Positions 1 through 8,069 of a DNA stretch of 64,000 bases are shown here, piece by piece. A program made the translations under genes and the position numbers. The stretch's first letter is position 1, and every line of letters starts with the position of its first letter. The notes below the pieces were generated by a model that made no database searches, was not told the DNA's origin, and worked only from the letters and a program-made list of their open reading frames with translations. Where the stretch lies: positions 310,001 through 374,000 of the forward strand of contig NZ_CP065938.1 of the NCBI RefSeq assembly GCF_025232395.1. The letters are read 5' to 3'. This DNA is from Taurinivorans muris. GTDB taxonomy: Bacteria > Desulfobacterota > Desulfovibrionia > Desulfovibrionales > Desulfovibrionaceae.

Positions 1-715
1 CTGAACCGGATATGGTTCCAAACAGAGCTGATGCAAAGATGGAAACTTTAGCAGGTCCGCCTTTTGTCTTTTTTGTGAGCAAGCAGGAAAGATCAATAAA
101 TAAATTGCTCATGGTGGAAACTTCTAAAAAAGAACCAAACAAAACAAAAGCAAAGATCATGGTTGCTGCTGCTGTGATAGCAACGCCATAAATACCTTCT
201 GTAAGAAGGAAAAGCTGTTCGATTAAAGCCTCATAGGAAATTTCAGTATGTGCCAACGGTCCGGGAAGATTAGCACCAAACAATGCATACGCGATAAAAC
301 ACAATGCTACAATGACTAAGGGCAATCCTGATGTCCTGCGGGTAGCTTCCAAAACTAATACAATAAGAATTGTACCCAAAAGTATTTGGATATCTTCTAC
401 CGGGTCGACATAGGCAAAGCGTTCCACTATGGCAACTTCATTGAGAAAATAATATGCTGCTACTGCTAATGCCAAAACTGCAAGACAAATATCAAACAAA
501 ACAAATATGGTTGGCTCATACTTTTCTTTTTTATATTTTCCTGAAACAGGAATAAAAAGAAAAACAAGACAGAGAACAATACTTAAATGGGCGACTCTCT
601 GCAAGGTTGAGTTGACCATGAAAATACCAGAAGTTGTATAAACCTGAAAACAACAAAGAAAAACAGCAAGCACTATAAAGATAGGTTGGAGCAAGGATCG
701 AAGGGCATTATTCAT
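1..715 (-). CDS. TRAP transporter fused permease (DctQM-type, TAXI family), N-terminal part, cut by window edge
   Basis: Reading back from an ATG at 713-715 gives an open frame to the window edge (about 238 residues). It starts MNNALRSLLQPIFIVLAV and has several strongly hydrophobic segments, plus a stretch near residues 115-150 (LEATRRTSGLPLVIVALCF) and an end (KVSIFASALFGTISGS) typical of fused TRAP permeases that work with TAXI binding proteins. Such permeases carry organic acids across the inner membrane using an ion gradient. A Shine-Dalgarno-like AAAGGAG lies just upstream. The gene follows the TAXI binding protein after about 90 bases, as expected for one transporter. The C-terminal DctM-like portion lies outside the window. 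Confidence 0.85.
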   Translation of the reverse strand, partial: MNNALRSLLQPIFIVLAVFLCCFQVYTTSGIFMVNSTLQRVAHLSIVLCLVFLFIPVSGKYKKEKYEPTIFVLFDICLAVLALAVAAYYFLNEVAIVERFAYVDPVEDIQILLGTILIVLVLEATRRTSGLPLVIVALCFIAYALFGANLPGPLAHTEISYEALIEQLFLLTEGIYGVAITAAATMIFAFVLFGSFLEVSTMSNLFIDLSCLLTKKTKGGPAKVSIFASALFGTISGS

Positions 716-804
716 AAAAATCTCCTTTCAATCAAAATAACGTCTATTATCAATATGAGTTATGGACGGAGTATATCGTATAAAAACGCTATACCCCATA
801 AAAA

Positions 805-1806
805 TTATTTTAACCATCCAGCTTCACGGTAATATTTTTCTGCACCCGGATGTAAGGGAAGAGCAGTACCCTTACAGGAAATTTCTGGATCATAGCTGCC
901 ATATCCGGGGTTGGCTAATGCAATATCCTTGCTGTATTTAGTCCAAATTTCAACAATTTTATAGGCAACATCATCCGGTAAATCAGCTGAACAGATAATT
1001 TCTGTAACGTCAGCAACGCAAGGAACATCCTCTTTTGGCAATCCTTCAAATTCACCGGCTTTAATCACGGAAGCATGCAGACCGCGAGTTTTCAAGTTTT
1101 CAATTTCCTTTTCACCAACAGGAAGAAAACGAACGTCTTTATTAAGCATAATTTGACGTAAAAATGCAGGACAGCCAGGACCATTCCAGCCAACCATATC
1201 AAGTTGATTGTCTTTCATAGCGTCCACCATGGCATCAAATGAAATATAGGTAACTTCTCCGCCCCATTCTTTCATTTTATTATAGTCAATGCCATATTCA
1301 TCCAATGTCCAGCGTGAAAACATATCGTTGGTTGAACCTCTTGTTGCAGGACTAAAGCGAATTGCCTGTTTATTTGCCGCAATACTTTCCAAACTGGCAA
1401 TAGGTGCATCATCACGAACAAAGAGCAATAAGCGGCAATCATCATTAATTTTAAAGAGTGAACGCAGATTAGGACATGTTTCCTTATATGGTTCTGTGCC
1501 TTTTTGTGAAGCAGCAAGCAAAGAGGCTTGAGCATGTGCTATATTGACTTGTCCCTTAGAAACTCTGATGGGATTTGCTGTACCGTTGCCTGGCATTAGA
1601 TCCAAAGTAGCTTTTGGATATTCTGCCAAAAACGCTTTCATAAAAGCCGCTAAAGCCATGGAAGCACCACCGCCCATGGGACCGCCTGACAAGGTAAGTT
1701 TAATACTGCTTCCGTCTTCCTCTGCCTTTGCTTTATAAGAAGTAAAAGATAGCAAGATAAGACTCAAACATAATAATACAGTAATGTTATAATTTTTATT
1801 AAACAT
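805..1806 (-). CDS. TAXI family TRAP transporter solute-binding protein
   Basis: Periplasmic receptor of the adjacent TRAP transporter. I place the start at 1806 (MFNKNYNITVLLC), giving 333 residues, because AAAGGA sits seven bases upstream and the first 25 residues form a classic signal peptide ending near YKAKA; an upstream frame-open ATG would bury this peptide. Family marks are a glycine-rich SGGPMGGGASMALAAF segment after the signal, a GNGTANP motif and the C-terminal LHPGAEKYYREAGW, all typical of TAXI proteins. The ligand cannot be read from sequence; neighbours (dehydrogenase, amidohydrolase, flavoprotein) suggest an organic acid that is metabolised inside the cell. Confidence 0.88.
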   Translation of the reverse strand: MFNKNYNITVLLCLSLILLSFTSYKAKAEEDGSSIKLTLSGGPMGGGASMALAAFMKAFLAEYPKATLDLMPGNGTANPIRVSKGQVNIAHAQASLLAASQKGTEPYKETCPNLRSLFKINDDCRLLLFVRDDAPIASLESIAANKQAIRFSPATRGSTNDMFSRWTLDEYGIDYNKMKEWGGEVTYISFDAMVDAMKDNQLDMVGWNGPGCPAFLRQIMLNKDVRFLPVGEKEIENLKTRGLHASVIKAGEFEGLPKEDVPCVADVTEIICSADLPDDVAYKIVEIWTKYSKDIALANPGYGSYDPEISCKGTALPLHPGAEKYYREAGWLK

Positions 1807-1822
1807 AATAAATTCCTTTTCG

Positions 1823-2608
1823 TTAAACATTAGAACGTCCGCCGTCAACAGGAATAACGGCACCATGAATAAAGCCTGCATCATCACTTGCAAGAAATGC
1901 TGTTACTTTTGCGATATCATCAGGCATCCCCAATCTTCCTGCCGGAATGACTCTTACTCTTTTCTCATAACCCTCTGGGTCATTATCCAAGCTGTCTTGA
2001 ATAAAAGGAGTAATCACAGAGCCAGGACAAATAACATTTGCCCGCACACCCTGCCATGCATATAATGCACTTAAACTCCGTATATACCCTACGAGAGCAT
2101 GCTTAGAAGAAGTATAAACAGAACCTCCGCCAGCACTGCCGCGAGGTCCGCCCATTGCAGTATTTCGCATGCCGCTTATAGAAGCAGTTGCAATAATAAC
2201 GCCTTTGCCTCGTTCAATCATCTGAGGCATGACAAGGTTGCATAAGACAAAAACGGAAATAACATTAATTTGCATAAATTTTTGAAAATCCTGTTCTGTC
2301 ATTTCCAAAGATCCTCTGCGTTGATCAAATATTCCATGGGTTGTAACAAGAATATCAACCCGACCCCACTCTTTCATAACCATTTCATAAAAAGCTTTTA
2401 TGGCATTACTGTCTTGAACATCAAAAGTCATGCCTATGGCTTTTCCGCCAAAAGAACGGATTTTTTCCAGCTCTTCATCTAATCTTTGCTGATTTCTTCC
2501 TGTAATAGCAACAAGAGCCCCTTCCTTTGCCAAAGCTTCAGCCTGCGCTGCGCCGATACCTGAATTTGAACCCGTTACAATCGCAACTTGTCCATCAAGT
2601 CGTCCCAT
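1823..2608 (-). CDS. Short-chain dehydrogenase/reductase (SDR family)
   Basis: A 261-residue classical-length SDR. The Rossmann cofactor motif TGxxxGxG is at residues 12-19 (TGSNSGIG), and the catalytic Tyr165 and Lys169 are in YTSSK, with candidate serines at 143/145. The C-terminus keeps the usual PVDGGRSNV ending. The structural NNAG motif after beta-strand 4 is replaced by VTTHG (about 88-92), a small deviation. It probably oxidises or reduces a hydroxyl/carbonyl group on the compound imported by the TRAP system; substrate and NAD/NADP preference are not readable with confidence. A GGGAG ribosome site precedes the ATG, and only 16 bases separate it from the binding-protein gene. Confidence 0.9.
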   Translation of the reverse strand: MGRLDGQVAIVTGSNSGIGAAQAEALAKEGALVAITGRNQQRLDEELEKIRSFGGKAIGMTFDVQDSNAIKAFYEMVMKEWGRVDILVTTHGIFDQRRGSLEMTEQDFQKFMQINVISVFVLCNLVMPQMIERGKGVIIATASISGMRNTAMGGPRGSAGGGSVYTSSKHALVGYIRSLSALYAWQGVRANVICPGSVITPFIQDSLDNDPEGYEKRVRVIPAGRLGMPDDIAKVTAFLASDDAGFIHGAVIPVDGGRSNV

Positions 2609-2636
2609 AATACTTCTCCCTCATTTATAACAATAA

Positions 2637-3476
2637 TTATTTATCCAACCCAAAAATGCGAGCACCGTTTTGATACATAATTTTATCCACTACTTCGGGA
2701 CGAAGCTGGCTCGCATAATTTTCTACTGCTTTTCCAAGTGGAATTGCCGGATAAGAAGAACCAAAAACAATTTGATCCTGTAATGTATAATTTGCGGCCA
2801 CTATATATTCAGATCCACCAGGAGCAAATGTCATTGCCCATGTGTCAGGTGAAAGAAAGACATTGGAGCAATCCATAGCAACTTTACAAATTGCTGTTGC
2901 ATAAGGCCAGCCGCCATGGCAAAGAACCAATTTCAAATTTCGGAATTGCATTGCAACATCATATATTAATTCAGGTGCATATAAACGAGGATCTGATACT
3001 CTGCCACCAAAAGAAAGCAATACCGGGATATTTTTTTCTTCACAATATTCATATACAGGATAAATATCAGGATTATTGACAAGCCACTTTACTGGAGTTG
3101 TGTACAATCCCGGTTCCATAATAATTGCACGGCAGCTCCCCATTACACAATATTTTTCAATAACTGAACATGCTTCTTTTGGATTTAAAGGATCAACCCA
3201 TGGCACACCTAAAAAATGATTTGGAAATTCTTTCATAAGACGTTCTGCATCATCATTATCACCATCTTGAGGTAAACGTACGGGGGCAACGCCCAGTACA
3301 ACACCCGCCTTATCCATTTCCTCAACAAGCAATGCCGTGTCTTTTTTTCGTGCTGCTTCAGAAATTTCTCCTAAATTTCGCATTGCATGAGATTTTTCCA
3401 ATGCAGGCATGTCATACATAAATGAATTAAGATACGTTTTATAAGGAGGGCGAAGACGAAAATCTATAGCACGCAT
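2637..3476 (-). CDS. Amidohydrolase-2 family protein with altered metal site
   Basis: A 279-residue TIM-barrel protein resembling the amidohydrolase-2 family (decarboxylases and lactone hydrolases such as ACMSD-like enzymes). Family signs include PNHFLGVPWVDP, LVLCHGGWPY and the late VFGSSYP. Two expected metal ligands are missing: the N-terminal HxH is replaced by IDFRLRPP, and the Asp of the usual GSDYP is a Ser. I recall a subfamily with this RLRPP start, so it may be a real variant and not decay; the frame is intact and the ribosome site good. It lies 28 bases upstream of the SDR gene in the same operon. Possible roles: non-metal hydrolase, decarboxylase, or substrate binding. Confidence 0.75.
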   Translation of the reverse strand: MRAIDFRLRPPYKTYLNSFMYDMPALEKSHAMRNLGEISEAARKKDTALLVEEMDKAGVVLGVAPVRLPQDGDNDDAERLMKEFPNHFLGVPWVDPLNPKEACSVIEKYCVMGSCRAIIMEPGLYTTPVKWLVNNPDIYPVYEYCEEKNIPVLLSFGGRVSDPRLYAPELIYDVAMQFRNLKLVLCHGGWPYATAICKVAMDCSNVFLSPDTWAMTFAPGGSEYIVAANYTLQDQIVFGSSYPAIPLGKAVENYASQLRPEVVDKIMYQNGARIFGLDK

Positions 3477-3488
3477 ATTCCTGATCTC

Positions 3489-4118
3489 CTATCGGCAAAA
3501 GTTTGCACGAACACGTTTTTCATAGGCTGGAACAGGAATTTTTCCTTTTGATGCTTCTAAAACTTTTAAAATCCATGCCATATTTTTTCCAAGCACTTGC
3601 ATTGTTTGCACACCTTCAGCATCTTGTTCCAAGAATTCATTGGGTTTCCAGCCAAAACAAACATTCCAGTACTGACTGTTAACAGTAAGAAGGTTAGCAC
3701 AGTTGAGGTAATTTTGCAGTTGATGGGAAGCATCGATAGCTCCTGCACGGCGGCATACTGTAATTGCAGCCGCTGGTTTTGGTCCCCAGCCTTCCAAATG
3801 TTCTGTTGCATAAAGCAATCTGTCCAATGCTGCCTTGAAAGGTCCAGGAATTCCCATATAGTGAACTGGGCAGCCTAAAATCAGACCGTCATATTCTGGC
3901 AGCATATCAATAAGTTTATTCACAATATCATCATGAATGCAATGATGCCCATTTGTACGGCATTTTCTGCAATCAATGCAGCCAGCAACCGCCTTTACAC
4001 CAACATGAACAATATCGAGTCCAATGTTTTCTTTTGCCAATTCTTCCGCTACGAGCTGAATTGCATGATATGTTACACCTTTTGGATTTTGACTGCCATT
4101 AAGAGCTAAAACTTTCAT
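3489..4118 (-). CDS. Iron-sulfur flavoprotein-like NAD(P)H-dependent FMN oxidoreductase
   Basis: A 209-residue flavodoxin-fold protein, first gene of the minus-strand catabolic operon. The FMN phosphate loop is NGSQNPKG (residues 7-14), and YDGLILGCPVHYMGIPGPFKAALDRL is the typical flavin-contact region. Cysteines at 47, 50, 53 and 60 form C-X2-C-X2-C-X6-C, the compact cluster motif of iron-sulfur flavoproteins (Isf), so a [4Fe-4S] cluster passing electrons to FMN is likely. An AGGTTTT-type ribosome site precedes the ATG, and 12 bases separate its stop from the amidohydrolase start. It probably supplies reducing power for the operon's chemistry or detoxifies oxidants. Confidence 0.82.
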   Translation of the reverse strand: MKVLALNGSQNPKGVTYHAIQLVAEELAKENIGLDIVHVGVKAVAGCIDCRKCRTNGHHCIHDDIVNKLIDMLPEYDGLILGCPVHYMGIPGPFKAALDRLLYATEHLEGWGPKPAAAITVCRRAGAIDASHQLQNYLNCANLLTVNSQYWNVCFGWKPNEFLEQDAEGVQTMQVLGKNMAWILKVLEASKGKIPVPAYEKRVRANFCR

Positions 4119-4358
4119 TATAAAACCTCCAAAATGAATTAATAAAAAAATAATATGTATTTTTTTATTAATTACACCTTACGGCAGAAAACAAGTATTT
4201 ATCAAATACTTTTTTTCGCTATCGCATATATATTTTAACTATACTAACTTATTAGTTGAGATTATTATTGGTTACAGCATTAAAATCTCTATTTCGCAAA
4301 TCCTGACGAATAGTTAGATTAATTCAAGAGGGATAGTGAAATTGCTTTAATGTGGTGT

Positions 4359-4722
4359 TTAGAATTGTTGGCATGTTTTAGCGGTAATTTTCCATTCACC
4401 GTTTTCTTTTATCAGTTCATGGAAATCAATGAAATTCAAGCCATGCCAGTTTTTAATACCACAGCGCCAATAACAGTATCACCTGCAATATCAGAAACCT
4501 CCACACGGAATGCTGCTCCATAAGTTGGACCTGCTTTTGCATAAAGGTCGTATAAGTTTCGGATAGGTCCTAAAACATGTTGATCATCTTCCATACTGTT
4601 CATAACAACTTTTTCATGGAAGATTTTTTTACTGTTTCAATATTAGCGGTGCAACTTTCAATTCAATGCGTTTCAAGAAATTTCTTAATTGTCTGAAATT
4701 CACAGGAATCTAAGTATTGCAT
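4359..4722 (-). pseudogene. Decayed NTF2-like (Lumazine_bd_2-type) protein gene
   Basis: No intact frame exists, but joining frames on the minus strand gives a recognisable C-terminal half: FHEKVVMNSMEDDQHVLGP, then NLYDLYAKAGPTYGAAF, then RVEVSDIAGDTVIGAVVLK, then NFIDFHELIKENGEWKITA. This is the pattern of small nuclear-transport-factor-2-like proteins of the putative lumazine-binding group. At least three frame changes and an in-frame stop break it. A possible start ATG is at 4720-4722. It sits between the catabolic operon and the TetR gene and was probably once part of one of them. Confidence 0.6.
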
Positions 4723-4754
4723 AATGCCTTCTGAGATAACCTAAAAATGTGGCA

Positions 4755-4775
4755 TTATTATAGTAATTATTATAA
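4755..4775. promoter_or_regulatory. Candidate TetR-type operator half-site region (copy 1)
   Basis: Contains TAGTAATTA (4761-4769) in an AT-rich near-palindrome. The same nonamer occurs inverted before the TetR gene (4854-4862), and a fuller version before the radical SAM gene (5598-5609). The recurrence of one motif around a TetR gene and both flanking transcription units suggests operator sites; the low complexity keeps confidence low. Confidence 0.3.
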
Positions 4776-4853
4776 AAATATAAAGCAAATTTGTTTTCTT
4801 GTCTTTAGCTTATTTTATAGAACTAAAAAAAATCATTGAAATTTTTTTTTAAA

Positions 4854-4862
4854 TAATTACTA
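4854..4862. promoter_or_regulatory. Candidate TetR-type operator half-site (copy 2)
   Basis: TAATTACTA, the reverse complement of the nonamer at 4761-4769, located 37 bases before the start of the TetR gene. It would suit autorepression. Confidence 0.3.
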
Positions 4863-4898
4863 TGAAAATGTTGATTACAGTTATCTTAAGGAATATGT

Positions 4899-5543
4899 AT
4901 GCCCACAAAAAAATCTGCTCGCTCTGTGCAGCAAGGAAAGGGACGTCCTCGTGCCTTTGACCGTTCTGAAGCTTTGCACAGTGCCTTGACAGTCTTTTGG
5001 CAGCAGGGTTATGAACCTGCTTCTGTAGCTGAATTATGCAAGGCTATGCAAATAAATCCTCCCAGCCTTTATGCGTCTTTCGGCAACAAGGCATCGCTCT
5101 TTTTGGAGGCTCTTCACCATTATGAACATACATATTGGGATGAACCTGCAAAACGTTTTCTGGCAGAACCAGATATTTATAGTGCTGTTGAAAACTTTTT
5201 TAATGAAGCAGCAAAAATCCTTCTTTCTCCAGAAACTCCTTGCGGCTGCATGGTGGTGCTGGCAGCTGTTAATATTTCTGAAACAGAGAAAGAAATTATT
5301 GAATCTGTAAGAGAACTTCGACTCGCCACAAAAAAAATGTTTGCTGACAGACTTCGTCAAGCCATTACAGAAGGACAAATTCCTGCTGATACTGATGTTC
5401 CAGCTCTAGCCGGGGCTCTCAACACCCTGCTTGAAGGATTATCCATTCAAGCAAGAGATGGTCTTTTTCAATCTGAGCTTAAAGCTTTTGCATCCTACGC
5501 TGTTCGCATGCTGCCTCCACGAATAACAATCAAGCACGAATGA
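4899..5543 (+). CDS. TetR/AcrR family transcriptional regulator
   Basis: A 214-residue repressor-type protein. The N-terminal DNA-binding domain is clear: KGRPRAFDRSEALHSALTVF followed by the helix-turn-helix EPASVAELCKAMQINPPSLYASFGNK (about residues 38-63). The C-terminal ligand domain carries CGCMVV near residue 120, a cysteine pair that could sense electrophiles or oxidants. It probably represses itself and one or both flanking units, the TRAP/SDR operon and the downstream radical SAM/flavoprotein group, which hold redox enzymes fitting a chemical-stress or substrate sensor. The ribosome site (AAGGAATAT) is moderate. Confidence 0.9.
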   Translation: MPTKKSARSVQQGKGRPRAFDRSEALHSALTVFWQQGYEPASVAELCKAMQINPPSLYASFGNKASLFLEALHHYEHTYWDEPAKRFLAEPDIYSAVENFFNEAAKILLSPETPCGCMVVLAAVNISETEKEIIESVRELRLATKKMFADRLRQAITEGQIPADTDVPALAGALNTLLEGLSIQARDGLFQSELKAFASYAVRMLPPRITIKHE

Positions 5544-5585
5544 TAACAATGTAAAAAAAAATAATTAAAAAAGAATGAAATCGTC

Positions 5586-5619
5586 TTGACATTTTTTTAG
5601 TAATCACTAAAAATATAAT
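5586..5619 (+). promoter_or_regulatory. Promoter/operator region before radical SAM gene
   Basis: TTGACA (5586-5591) and TATAAT (5614-5619) are both perfect hexamers, but 22 bases apart, longer than the usual 17. Between them lies the inverted repeat TTTTTAGT-AATC-ACTAAAAA (about 5594-5613), which contains the motif shared with the TetR gene upstream. A poorly spaced promoter containing an operator could indicate a regulator that reshapes DNA, or the true -10 may be another AT hexamer. Confidence 0.45.
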
Positions 5620-5654
5620 AACGACAAAACGACATAGATTAAGGTGAGGGAATC

Positions 5655-6545
5655 ATGAAATTTACAGAACCAGCTATGCGGCCGCCACAAGAAGCACAAT
5701 CTCTTTTATTGCGTGCAACACAAGGCTGTACATATAATAAATGCCATTTTTGCTATGTTTCACGTGGTTATCCATTTATGGCAGTTACACCAGACCAGCT
5801 TGAACAGGAAATTTTATCCCAAAAGTCGTTTTTTCCTGCAAATACCGCTGTCTATCTGACTGGTTCCAATCCGTTTGCTCTGCCAACCAATAAATTGAAA
5901 GAATACCTGGCTGTGCTCCGTAAACATTTTCCTTATTTTACTCGTGTGAGCATGCAAAGCCGCATTGATGATATTACGGCTAAAAGTGACGCAGAATTGC
6001 AGGAATTATGTGAACTTGGTCTGAGCAATATTTATACAGGTACGGAAAATGGAAATGATACAGTCCTCAAATTGATGAATAAAGGACATGGTTCGGCCGA
6101 AACAATAGAACAACTGCTTAGATTAGACAAAGCGGGAATAACCTATACCGCTTTCTATATTCTCGGCATGGGCGGCAAAGGAACGGGACTTGCCAGCGGT
6201 GAACTTACAGCAAAAATGTTCAATCAGGTTCACCCTGTGCGTATCACCACTACAGGTATGACAGTTTTTCCAGATACCCCGGTAGAAGAAATGGCAAAAC
6301 ACGGTGAATTTATTGAAGCTTCAGAACGAGAAAAGATTGAAGAACTTCAGATTTTTCTAAAAACATTGGCAATAGACACGTTTTATGACGGCGTTCATTA
6401 CTTGAACCCGCTCAATTATAGATTTGCCAACAGCGATGTAGAAAAAAAGAATTTGGTGCTTGCCGATATTGACGAAGTATTACGTTCTTATTCTGATAAC
6501 GAATTGGAAGTAATGGTCAATCGCAAACAGATGCGTTCTCTGTAG
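5655..6545 (+). CDS. Radical SAM protein
   Basis: A 296-residue radical SAM enzyme. The cluster-binding cysteines are 25, 30 and 33 in GCTYNKCHFC, a C-X4-C-X2-C spacing seen in one branch of the superfamily (Elp3/COG1032-like) in place of the standard C-X3-C-X2-C. The TGSNPFALP and YTGTENGNDTVLKLMNKGH segments match the barrel of this branch. There is no C-terminal SPASM or cobalamin domain. The reaction is unknown. A strong GGTGAGGG ribosome site precedes the ATG. It heads a plus-strand group with two flavodoxin-fold proteins and a flavin reductase, so its electron donors may be encoded beside it. Confidence 0.85.
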   Translation: MKFTEPAMRPPQEAQSLLLRATQGCTYNKCHFCYVSRGYPFMAVTPDQLEQEILSQKSFFPANTAVYLTGSNPFALPTNKLKEYLAVLRKHFPYFTRVSMQSRIDDITAKSDAELQELCELGLSNIYTGTENGNDTVLKLMNKGHGSAETIEQLLRLDKAGITYTAFYILGMGGKGTGLASGELTAKMFNQVHPVRITTTGMTVFPDTPVEEMAKHGEFIEASEREKIEELQIFLKTLAIDTFYDGVHYLNPLNYRFANSDVEKKNLVLADIDEVLRSYSDNELEVMVNRKQMRSL

Positions 6546-6600
6546 TCTCGGCGAAGCAGGGATGTCGTAGTAAAAACGGCTAGGCAAAACAGGATTCTCA

Positions 6601-6622
6601 AGCCTGTTCATGAGGACAGGCT
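6601..6622 (+). other. Intergenic stem-loop
   Basis: AGCCTGT (6601-6607) and ACAGGCT (6616-6622) form a 7-bp stem with an 8-base loop, without a T run. It lies between the radical SAM and flavodoxin genes and could serve in mRNA processing or partial termination. Confidence 0.4.
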
Positions 6623-6661
6623 GATAACAAACCTTATCTGACAACAAGGAGTATATGTAAG

Positions 6662-7216
6662 ATGAGCAAAAACATTCTTATTCTGAACGGAAGCCCTCGC
6701 TTGAAAGGCAATACGGCTATGCTTTGCGAAGCCTTCACAAAAGGGGCGGAAAGCACGGGACATACGGTTACACGCTTTGACTTGCAAAAAATGAACATTC
6801 ACGGCTGTCTCGGATGTATGAAAGGCGGTAAGGATTTGGTTAGTCCTTGTGTGCAGAAAGACGACATGGAGAAAATATACCCCGCCTACTCAAAAGCTGA
6901 TCTGGTGGTGCTGGCTTCACCTATGTACTACTGGAGCGTATCTGGCCAGTTGAAAACTGCGTTTGACCGCCTATTTGCCATGGCGGAATGTGACCCGAAC
7001 TACGCTAATCCGCATAAAGAATGCGTCCTGATCATGGCTGCCGAAGGAGACTCCACCAACAACTGGAAGCCTGTACTTGACTATTATCATTCGCTCATTG
7101 GTTTCCTGAACTGGACAGACAAGGGGCAGATACTTGCTGGAGGTGTTATGGACGCCGGAGCTGTTTCCGGAAAACCCGTTCTTGACGAGGCATTTCGCTT
7201 CGGCGAATCACTGTAA
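6662..7216 (+). CDS. Flavodoxin-fold NAD(P)H-dependent oxidoreductase
   Basis: A 184-residue FMN reductase-like protein. The phosphate loop is NGSPRLKGNT (residues 9-18), and VVLASPMYYWSVSGQLKTAFDRLFAM is the flavin-binding loop of the family. Cysteines occur as GCLGC followed ten residues later by another Cys, so the four-cysteine iron-sulfur motif of its relatives in this window is incomplete; plain FMN binding is more likely. The AAGGAG ribosome site is good. It probably reduces quinones or other small acceptors, or feeds electrons to the neighbouring radical SAM protein. By eye its codons are more GC-rich than those of the gene before it. Confidence 0.85.
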   Translation: MSKNILILNGSPRLKGNTAMLCEAFTKGAESTGHTVTRFDLQKMNIHGCLGCMKGGKDLVSPCVQKDDMEKIYPAYSKADLVVLASPMYYWSVSGQLKTAFDRLFAMAECDPNYANPHKECVLIMAAEGDSTNNWKPVLDYYHSLIGFLNWTDKGQILAGGVMDAGAVSGKPVLDEAFRFGESL

Positions 7217-7297
7217 TTATGGATAGGAGAGGACGTAGCACGGTAAAATATACAGCCACGCAAAGCGTCACCTCTTTTCCATGCAAAGGAATTTCCC

Positions 7298-8026
7298 ATG
7301 CAGGATGAACAAAATTCAGCTCTTGATACCGTTAAAGATAAAAAAATCTCTCGGCGAGGACTTTTTTCTTTTGCAGGAGCGTTTCTTTTGGCTGTGGCAG
7401 GTTGTGCATCATATAAGTATTTTTCGTCTACTTCCACAATTCATGTGGAATCTTGTGTAACCGCTGGATCGGGCATAATGAAAAATATTCTTATCCTGAC
7501 TGGCAGTTCTCGCCATAACGGCAACAGTTTTTTACTTGCGGAAGCTTTCAAACAAGGTGCAGTCAAAGCAGGGCATACAGTCAATACCTTTCACAGCGGC
7601 ATGACTCCCATGAGTGCCTGTCTGCATTGTGATAGTTGTTGGACAGACGGAAAGCCTTGTGTTGTGGCGGACAGCTTTGATACTTTTTATCCACTTTTGG
7701 AACAAGCGGACATGCTTGTTTTTTGCAGCCCTTTGTACTGGTATAATTTCAGCGGACATATCAAGTGTGCTATGGACAGAATGTATCCATATTTTCGGGA
7801 AAACAGACTCCGTGACTTGAAAGTAAAAGAAGCAATGCTGCTTATGTGCGGCGAAAGCATGTTTCCACGTTCTTTTGCTGGAGCTGCGGAAGCATATAGG
7901 CAAATGCTTGGTCTTAATCACTGGAAAGATCGTGGACGCCTTTTTGTCACTGGAGTTCATGAATTTGGTGATATAAAGGGACATAAAGCATTGAGCGTTG
8001 CAGAACAAATGGGCTGTGATGCCTGA
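7298..8026 (+). CDS. Twin-arginine-exported iron-sulfur flavoprotein (predicted lipoprotein)
   Basis: A 242-residue protein with two parts. Residues 1-36 form a twin-arginine signal: SRRGLF at 18-23, a hydrophobic stretch, then the lipobox-like VAGC ending at Cys36. From residue 61 (MKNILILTGSSRHNGNS) follows a complete flavodoxin-fold domain with Isf-type cysteines C-X2-C-X2-C-X6-C in ACLHCDSCWTDGKPC. The start at 7298 has a good AAAGGAA site, while internal Met61 (7478) has only a weak one, so I favour translation of the fusion. The Tat pathway exports folded cofactor proteins, which suits an FMN/Fe-S protein anchored outside the inner membrane. Alternative: a recent in-frame join of two genes. 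Confidence 0.8.
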   Translation: MQDEQNSALDTVKDKKISRRGLFSFAGAFLLAVAGCASYKYFSSTSTIHVESCVTAGSGIMKNILILTGSSRHNGNSFLLAEAFKQGAVKAGHTVNTFHSGMTPMSACLHCDSCWTDGKPCVVADSFDTFYPLLEQADMLVFCSPLYWYNFSGHIKCAMDRMYPYFRENRLRDLKVKEAMLLMCGESMFPRSFAGAAEAYRQMLGLNHWKDRGRLFVTGVHEFGDIKGHKALSVAEQMGCDA

Positions 8027-8069
8027 TGATACACAATAACAATTTAACCGTAAATAAAAAGGAAAAACT

